DNA from: Acidimicrobiia bacterium
Lineage (GTDB): Bacteria; Actinomycetota; Acidimicrobiia; Spongiisociales; UBA5794
NCBI GenBank assembly: GCA_029934555.1
Contig: JAOZMA010000055.1
Coordinates: 1-10,641, forward strand
Direction of reading: 5' to 3'
DNA length: 10,641 nt
The notes under the pieces are model-generated. The model was not told where the DNA came from and ran no database searches. It saw nothing but the letters and a program-made list of their open reading frames with translations. Each line of letters opens with the position of its first letter. The stretch's first letter is position 1. A program made the translations under genes and the position numbers. Of the stretch, positions 6,026-10,641 are shown piece by piece.

Positions 6026-6052
6026 TTGATGGCTCGTCACCACCTGTATCAT
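6026..6052 (+). promoter_or_regulatory. Possible sigma-70-type promoter for valS
   Basis: TTGATG (6026-6031) and TATCAT (6047-6052) resemble -35 and -10 boxes, but the 15-base spacer is short. CTGTATCA occurs twice nearby (6044-6051, 6063-6070). If used, transcription would start near 6059 and exclude the upstream hairpins from the valS mRNA. Weak call from sequence similarity only. Confidence 0.25.
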
Positions 6053-6080
6053 CCGGGATTCGCTGTATCAACCGATGACC

Positions 6081-6086
6081 GAGGGG
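6081..6086 (+). promoter_or_regulatory. Ribosome binding site of valS
   Basis: GAGGGG precedes two adjacent ATG codons (6088 and 6091). It is four bases from the second but only one from the first, favouring 6091. Confidence 0.6.
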
Positions 6087-6090
6087 CATG

Positions 6091-8685
6091 ATGAAGGCAA
6101 CCTACGACCCGAGCGCCGTCGAATCGCGCTGGTACGACGTGTGGGAGGATGCCGGCGCCTTCCGCCCTGAGATCAACCCCGATGGCGAGCCGTACTCGAT
6201 CGTCATCCCGCCTCCGAACGTCACCGGCGTGCTCCACATGGGCCACGCCCTCGATCTGTCGATCCAGGATGTCCTGATCCGCAGGAAGCGCATGCAGGGC
6301 TACGCCGCCCTCTGGGTCCCCGGCACCGACCACGCAGGAATCGCAACGCAGAACGTCGTGGAACGCGAACTCGCCAAAGAAGACATAAGCCGCCACGATC
6401 TCGGCAGGGAACGCTTCATCGAACAGGTCTGGGAGTGGAAGGCGAAGTCGGGGAATCGCATCACCGAGCAGATGCGCACGATGGGATTCTCAACCGACTG
6501 GACCAGGGAGCGCTTCACGTTCGACGAGGGCCTGTCCGACGCGGTCCGCAAGGTGTTCGTCAGCCTCTACAACGAGGGGCTGATCTATCGGGGCAACCGG
6601 ATCATCAACTGGTGCCCCCGTTGCCACACCGCGATCTCGGAGATCGAGGTCGAGCACGAAGACGAAGTGGGGGAGTTGACCCACATCAAGTACCCGTTCG
6701 TGGAAGGTGACGGGTACATCACCGTCGCCACGACACGACCCGAGACCATGCTCGGCGACACCGCCGTCGCGGTGCACCCCGATGACGACCGCTACCGCGA
6801 CGCCGTCGGCCGCATGATCCGCCTCCCGCTGCTCGACCGCGAGATCCCTGTCGTCGCCGACGAAGGCGTCGAACTCGAGTTCGGAACGGGTGCCGTCAAG
6901 GTCACCCCCGCTCACGACCCGCTCGACTTCGAGATCGGGCAACGGCACGGACTCGAAGAGATCCAGGTCATCGACACCGAGGCACGCATCACAGCCCAGG
7001 GCGGCCAGTTCGCGGGTCAGGATCGCTTCGAAGCCCGGGAAGCCGTTAGACACGAGTTGAAGAAGCGCGGTTTCCTCGAGCGCATCGACGACCACCACCA
7101 CTCGGTCGGCCACTGCTCGCGGTGCGGAACGGTCGTGGAACCCATGCTCTCACTGCAGTGGTTCGTCAAGGTCCAGCCTCTGACGGTCCCCGCCATCGAA
7201 TCCGTGAAGGAAGGGCGCACCCGGTTCATCCCCAAACGATGGGAGAACAACTACTTCCACTGGATGGAGAACCTGCGCGATTGGTGCATCAGCCGGCAGC
7301 TGTGGTGGGGCCACTCGATCCCCGCCTGGTACTGCGACGATTGCGGTGAAGTGATCGTCACAGAAGATGTCCCGACCGTGTGCCCGGCATGCGAGAGTAC
7401 TTCCCTAACGCAGGATCCGGATGTGCTCGACACGTGGTTCTCGTCACAGCTCTGGCCGTTCTCGACGATGGGCTGGCCCGAAGAGACCGACGATCTCGCC
7501 AGGTACTACCCGACGAGCGTGCTCGTCACCGGTTTCGACATCATCTACTTCTGGGTAGCCCGGATGATGATGGTGGGCCTGTATTCCACCGGCGAGGAGC
7601 CGTTCGCCGACATCTCGATCCACGGCCTGATCCGTACTCCAGACGGCCGCAAGATGTCGAAATCTTCAGGCAACGCACTCGATCCTCTCGAACTCGTCGA
7701 ACGGTACGGCGCCGATCCGCTGCGGCTCTCCCTCATCCAGGCGGCGGCACCCGGCCACGACGTTCCGTACGACGAGGCGTGGACGGATGCTGCCAGGCGA
7801 TTCGGGAACAAGCTGTGGAACGCCCTGCGGTTCGCCGTCGAACATATGAAGATCGTCGATGTCCCCGTCGACGGCGGTTATCCGGATGATCCGGGTCCCG
7901 AAGACTCCTGGATCCTGGAACGGCTCGCAGAGGTCACCGCCGAGTTCGATCGACTCTTCGACGAGTATCGATTCTCCGACGCATACGGTCTCCTCTACAA
8001 CTTCGCCTGGGCCGAGGTCTTCGACTGGTATCTCGAGATGGCGAAGGGGTCGTTGCGCGACGAAGACCGCGCACCCGTTACCCGGGCGACGCTCGGGGTT
8101 GTGCTGCGCGACCTCCTCAAGCTCTTCCACCCGGCCATCCCGTATCTCACCGAGGAGCTCTGGAGCGAGCTCGGTGACGGGAGCCTTCTGATCACGGCCC
8201 CGTGGCCTACGCCACCCGCAGCGACCGGTCCGGAGGGGATGGCCACGATGCAAGACCTCATCGTGAGGCTGCGTCGGTTCCGATCAGAGCATCAGATCAG
8301 TCCGAAGACGCCGATCGAGATCACGGTCAATGATCCGGATGGCCTCGCTGAGGAGTGGTGGGCCGACCACCTCAAAGCCCTCGCAGGCTGCACCGTCACA
8401 TACGGTGAGCCACCGACCGGGAGTGCCGTCAGCCGGGTCATCGCCGACACGGTCCAGGCGTTCATTCCGCTCGAGGGGCTCGTCGACGTCGATGCGGAGA
8501 GGAAACGCTTGAAGAAGTCGATCACGGATGGCGAATCCGATCTGGAGCGTTCACGGGCCAAGCTCGCCAACCCGAACTTCCGGGACCGAGCCCCCGCTGA
8601 AGTGGTCGCGGCAGAAGAGGTCAAAGTCGCTTCGGCGGATGAGCGCATCGCCAAGCTCCGGGCACAACTCGAAGAGCTCGGCTGA
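6091..8685 (+). CDS. valS: Valyl-tRNA synthetase
   Basis: Encodes 864 residues (865 if ATG 6088 is used), normal for this class I synthetase, which charges tRNA-Val and edits mischarged threonine in the cytosol. Visible in order: PPPNVTG with the HIGH-type motif HMGH at 49-52; a CP1 editing domain with TTRPETMLGDTAVAVHP and GTGAVKVTPAHDP; the catalytic core segment NYFHWMENLRDWCISRQLWWG; KMSKS at 521-525; an anticodon-binding helical domain; and a C-terminal coiled coil (about 800-864, Leu/Glu/Arg/Lys rich) typical of ValRS. Four CxxC pairs (175/178, 342/345, 415/418, 431/434) suggest two zinc sites. WCPRCHTAIS and the ValRS-style coiled coil separate it from IleRS and LeuRS. folC begins one base after its stop. 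The upstream spacer holds several hairpins that could regulate it. Confidence 0.97.
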   Translation: MKATYDPSAVESRWYDVWEDAGAFRPEINPDGEPYSIVIPPPNVTGVLHMGHALDLSIQDVLIRRKRMQGYAALWVPGTDHAGIATQNVVERELAKEDISRHDLGRERFIEQVWEWKAKSGNRITEQMRTMGFSTDWTRERFTFDEGLSDAVRKVFVSLYNEGLIYRGNRIINWCPRCHTAISEIEVEHEDEVGELTHIKYPFVEGDGYITVATTRPETMLGDTAVAVHPDDDRYRDAVGRMIRLPLLDREIPVVADEGVELEFGTGAVKVTPAHDPLDFEIGQRHGLEEIQVIDTEARITAQGGQFAGQDRFEAREAVRHELKKRGFLERIDDHHHSVGHCSRCGTVVEPMLSLQWFVKVQPLTVPAIESVKEGRTRFIPKRWENNYFHWMENLRDWCISRQLWWGHSIPAWYCDDCGEVIVTEDVPTVCPACESTSLTQDPDVLDTWFSSQLWPFSTMGWPEETDDLARYYPTSVLVTGFDIIYFWVARMMMVGLYSTGEEPFADISIHGLIRTPDGRKMSKSSGNALDPLELVERYGADPLRLSLIQAAAPGHDVPYDEAWTDAARRFGNKLWNALRFAVEHMKIVDVPVDGGYPDDPGPEDSWILERLAEVTAEFDRLFDEYRFSDAYGLLYNFAWAEVFDWYLEMAKGSLRDEDRAPVTRATLGVVLRDLLKLFHPAIPYLTEELWSELGDGSLLITAPWPTPPAATGPEGMATMQDLIVRLRRFRSEHQISPKTPIEITVNDPDGLAEEWWADHLKALAGCTVTYGEPPTGSAVSRVIADTVQAFIPLEGLVDVDAERKRLKKSITDGESDLERSRAKLANPNFRDRAPAEVVAAEEVKVASADERIAKLRAQLEELG

Positions 8686-8686
8686 C

Positions 8687-10123
8687 ATGGACAGATCGAT
8701 CCCGATCATCGCCGACCGAGCCGACGCTGAATCGTTCCTCGACGAGCGCATCGGCCAGGGCGTGAAACCGGGCCTCGAGCGCATCACAGGTGTCCTCGAG
8801 TTCATGGGGAACCCGCAGTTCGACTATCCGGTCATCCACGTTGCAGGGACGAACGGCAAGACGACGGTCACGCGCCTCGTCGGCGACATTCTCGGTGCGC
8901 ACGGGATCCGGACCGGCACGTTCACATCGCCGCATCTGCACCGTTTGGAGGAGAGGTTCTCGGTCGACGGTGTGCCGATGACGGCCGACGCATTCACCCA
9001 GGCCGTCTCCGACATAGCGTGGTTCGTCGAGGAGTACGAGCGCCGCGAGGACAGCGGAATCACCTACTTCGAGGTAACTGCAGCGCTCGCGTTCTCGATG
9101 TTCGCAGAGATCGCTCTCGACGTTGCGATCATCGAAGTGGGCATGGGTGGCCGGTGGGATGCGACGAACGTCGTCGATTCAGCGGTCGCCGTGATCACCG
9201 GGATCTCCCTGGACCACGTCGAGTATCTCGGCGAGACCGTCGCAGAGATAGCGGCAGAGAAGGCGGCCATCATCGGACAAGAAGGGGTCGTGGTCACCGG
9301 TCCACTCCCTCCAGCCGCCGAAGGAGCCATCACGGTGCACGTCGATGAGATGGACGCGAAGTGGTTCCGCTCGGGGGACGCCTACTCCATCGCGAACGAG
9401 GTCCGGGCGGTTGGCGGTTGGATGGTCGACATCGTCGGCATCTACACGGACTACACCGACCTCTACCTCCCGATCCACGGACGGCACCAGATCGACAATC
9501 TTGCAACGGCGATCGCAACGGCCGAGGCGTTCCTCGAGCGTGCCCTCGATATCGATGCCCTCCGGGATGCGCTGGCGGCGACCACCCAACCGGGCCGAAT
9601 CGAAGTCGTTCACCATCGCCCACTCGTCATCATCGACGGAGCACACAACGTGGAAGGCGTGCAGGGCCTGGCCTCCGCCCTGAGGGACGAGTTCCCCGCG
9701 ACCGACTGGCAGATCGTTGCGGGCATGAGGGGAGACCGATCACCCGGTGAGATCCTCGAACCGCTCGCTGGTCTCGTCGGTCATCTCTGGGCAACCGCAC
9801 CGGATGACCCTGGAGCGATTGCACCGTCGGTCGTTGCCTCATCCGCAGGTTCCACGTTGGACTGTGAAACGACGGTCGTTGAAGACGTGTCGGATGCGGT
9901 AGCCGAGGCGATGAGCGCCGCCGGGCCCAAAGGGGCGGTTGCGGTCGTCGGGTCGCTCTATGTCGCAGGCGAGGCCCGGGAGTCCCTCATCGGCACCGGA
10001 TTCCACCCATCGGGAGTGCACGTTCGGCTCGAGTCGGTGGTCGACGACGACACCGAAGACGATGACGACGAGCCCTGGGTGGAGACCGACGACGCCTGGG
10101 CGGAAGCCGACGACGACGGGTAG
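8687..10123 (+). CDS. folC: Folylpolyglutamate synthase / dihydrofolate synthase
   Basis: Encodes 478 residues of the Mur ligase superfamily. The enzyme adds glutamate to dihydropteroate and folates using ATP, which retains folates in the cell. The ATP loop is HVAGTNGKTT (51-60), the substrate loop includes SPHL (81-84), and EVGMGGRWDATN (150-161) is the folate-ligase signature. SLDHVEYLG (174-182) and EKAAII with Lys192 (probable carbamylated lysine) follow. The C-terminal domain has HGRHQIDN (264-271), DGAHN (317-321) and GSLYVAGEAR (422-431). Residues after about 451 form an acidic tail of some 28 residues, longer than the fold needs. ATG 8687 starts one base after valS without a strong ribosome binding site, so coupling to valS is likely. 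I cannot tell from sequence whether it has both activities, as many bacterial FolC proteins do. Confidence 0.95.
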   Translation: MDRSIPIIADRADAESFLDERIGQGVKPGLERITGVLEFMGNPQFDYPVIHVAGTNGKTTVTRLVGDILGAHGIRTGTFTSPHLHRLEERFSVDGVPMTADAFTQAVSDIAWFVEEYERREDSGITYFEVTAALAFSMFAEIALDVAIIEVGMGGRWDATNVVDSAVAVITGISLDHVEYLGETVAEIAAEKAAIIGQEGVVVTGPLPPAAEGAITVHVDEMDAKWFRSGDAYSIANEVRAVGGWMVDIVGIYTDYTDLYLPIHGRHQIDNLATAIATAEAFLERALDIDALRDALAATTQPGRIEVVHHRPLVIIDGAHNVEGVQGLASALRDEFPATDWQIVAGMRGDRSPGEILEPLAGLVGHLWATAPDDPGAIAPSVVASSAGSTLDCETTVVEDVSDAVAEAMSAAGPKGAVAVVGSLYVAGEARESLIGTGFHPSGVHVRLESVVDDDTEDDDDEPWVETDDAWAEADDDG

Positions 10124-10134
10124 CCTTCCCGCCC

Positions 10135-10536
10135 ATGGCAATTGAATCAACTTTCATCATGGTGAAGCCCGACGGTGTGCGGCGGGGTCTCGTCGGCGAG
10201 GTCATCTCTCGTTTCGAGAACAAAGGCTTGACGCTCGACAAGATGCGGATGCTGACGATCGACGACGATCTAGCGTCTCGTCACTACGCCGAGCACGTCG
10301 ACAAGCCGTTCTACGGAGAACTCGCAGCGTTCATCACGAGCGGGCCCGTCGTCGCAATGCAGTGGTCGGGCGAGTCGGCGGTGGTCGTCGCCAGGACTCT
10401 GATGGGCACGACCAACCCTGCAGAGGCGGCTCCAGGGACCATTCGCGGAGATCTCGGAGCGATCATCACCGAGAACATCGTCCACGGATCGGACTCACCG
10501 ACGAGCGCCGAGCGAGAGCTCGGACTGTACTTCTAA
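10135..10536 (+). CDS. ndk: Nucleoside diphosphate kinase
   Basis: Encodes 133 residues, slightly short but complete. The cytosolic enzyme passes the gamma-phosphate between nucleoside tri- and diphosphates through a phosphohistidine. Lys11 in MVKPDGVRRG, Tyr51, Arg87, Thr93, Arg104, Asn114 and the catalytic His117 in NIVHGSDS are all at the standard family positions. The protein ends with the usual SAERELGLYF. ATG 10135 lies 11 bases after the folC stop and has no recognisable ribosome binding site, so it is probably translated by coupling within valS-folC-ndk. The position before mreB is conserved in actinobacteria. Confidence 0.97.
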   Translation: MAIESTFIMVKPDGVRRGLVGEVISRFENKGLTLDKMRMLTIDDDLASRHYAEHVDKPFYGELAAFITSGPVVAMQWSGESAVVVARTLMGTTNPAEAAPGTIRGDLGAIITENIVHGSDSPTSAERELGLYF

Positions 10537-10591
10537 GCCCGCTACTCGCTCTCCTAGTTACACTGACACCACACTCCCAGGAAATGCTCCC

Positions 10592-10641
10592 ATGAACAGC
10601 CTTCTGTCCTTCACAGGTCGGGACATGGCCATCGACCTCGA
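10592..10641 (+). CDS. mreB: N-terminus of rod-shape-determining protein MreB (3' end outside window)
   Basis: The last 50 bases encode MNSLLSFTGRDMAIDL, which matches the start of MreB, the actin-like filament protein that guides cell-wall synthesis in rods; GRDMAIDL is the first beta strand leading to the phosphate-binding loop. AGGA (10579-10582) lies nine bases before ATG 10592. An overlapping ATG at 10584 gives only a three-codon frame. The location after ndk agrees with the usual actinobacterial ndk-mreB order. The call rests on 16 residues plus context. The 55-base gap after ndk shows no terminator, so mreB may be partly cotranscribed with it. Confidence 0.85.
   Translation, partial: MNSLLSFTGRDMAIDL

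Noticed and set aside
5773..6078. Possible 101-residue gene starting MTKIQTLVSTF in the spacer before valS
   Set aside because: No well-spaced ribosome binding site, low-complexity Ser/Gly composition, no known motif, and it runs through repeat copy B and the strong hairpin. The repeat period (71 bases) also does not keep frame. More likely non-coding.
5863..6078. Leader peptide for valine attenuation
   Set aside because: The frame after ATG 5863 has scattered but not clustered valine codons, and the nearest GGAGG is 16 bases away. No leader-peptide signature.
5840..6090. T-box riboswitch controlling valS
   Set aside because: I looked for the TGGNACCGCG core and a specifier stem. GGTCGTACCGTG (5921-5932) is superficially similar but lacks the core and is not followed by the expected antiterminator.
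10559..10564. TACACT as a -10 box for mreB
   Set aside because: No acceptable -35 element at a 16-18 base distance, and the short gap after ndk does not demand a separate promoter.

Overview
The window is GC-rich, densely coding bacterial chromosome. The genes are almost all housekeeping, and every product that could be identified has its expected catalytic residues. The order tRNA-His, tig, clpP, clpX, a P-loop kinase-like gene, then valS, folC, ndk and mreB points to Actinobacteriota. The valS-folC-ndk-mreB run is typical of that phylum. A single clpP directly between tig and clpX, rather than a clpP1-clpP2 pair, fits a deep lineage such as Acidimicrobiia better than mycobacteria or streptomycetes. 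The lineage call is inference from gene order and base composition.

Left part (1-4418, all on the plus strand). The last 33 codons of an unidentified gene are followed by a short spacer with one hairpin, then tRNA-His(GTG) with G-1 and CCA both encoded. After 35 bases comes a tight protein-quality-control cluster: trigger factor, ClpP protease and ClpX unfoldase, with gaps of 1 and 11 bases. Trigger factor folds new chains; ClpXP unfolds and degrades tagged or damaged ones. A 221-residue P-loop protein of the NadR/thymidylate-kinase-like type follows clpX by 9 bases. Its Walker A motif has Arg where Gly is nearly invariant.

Middle (4415-6090). A palindrome containing both stop codons separates the P-loop gene from a convergent amidohydrolase, the only minus-strand gene. 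The 426-base spacer between the amidohydrolase start and valS is the most unusual part of the window. It holds two direct copies of a 35-base hairpin unit with a shared 10-base tail, spaced 71 bases apart. A third, partial copy in inverse orientation can pair with either tail. A 12-bp GC-rich hairpin lies about 70 bases before valS. This could be a structured leader RNA, an operator array or a remnant of a small mobile repeat; the sequence alone does not decide.

Right part (6091-10641, plus strand). valS (valyl-tRNA synthetase), folC (folylpolyglutamate/dihydrofolate synthase) and ndk (nucleoside diphosphate kinase) lie 1 and 11 bases apart, so they are probably cotranscribed. The first 50 bases of mreB, the rod-shape actin homologue, close the window. 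Trigger factor and FolC both carry unusually acidic C-terminal tails.

I found no CRISPR array, insertion sequence, phage gene or defence system here.
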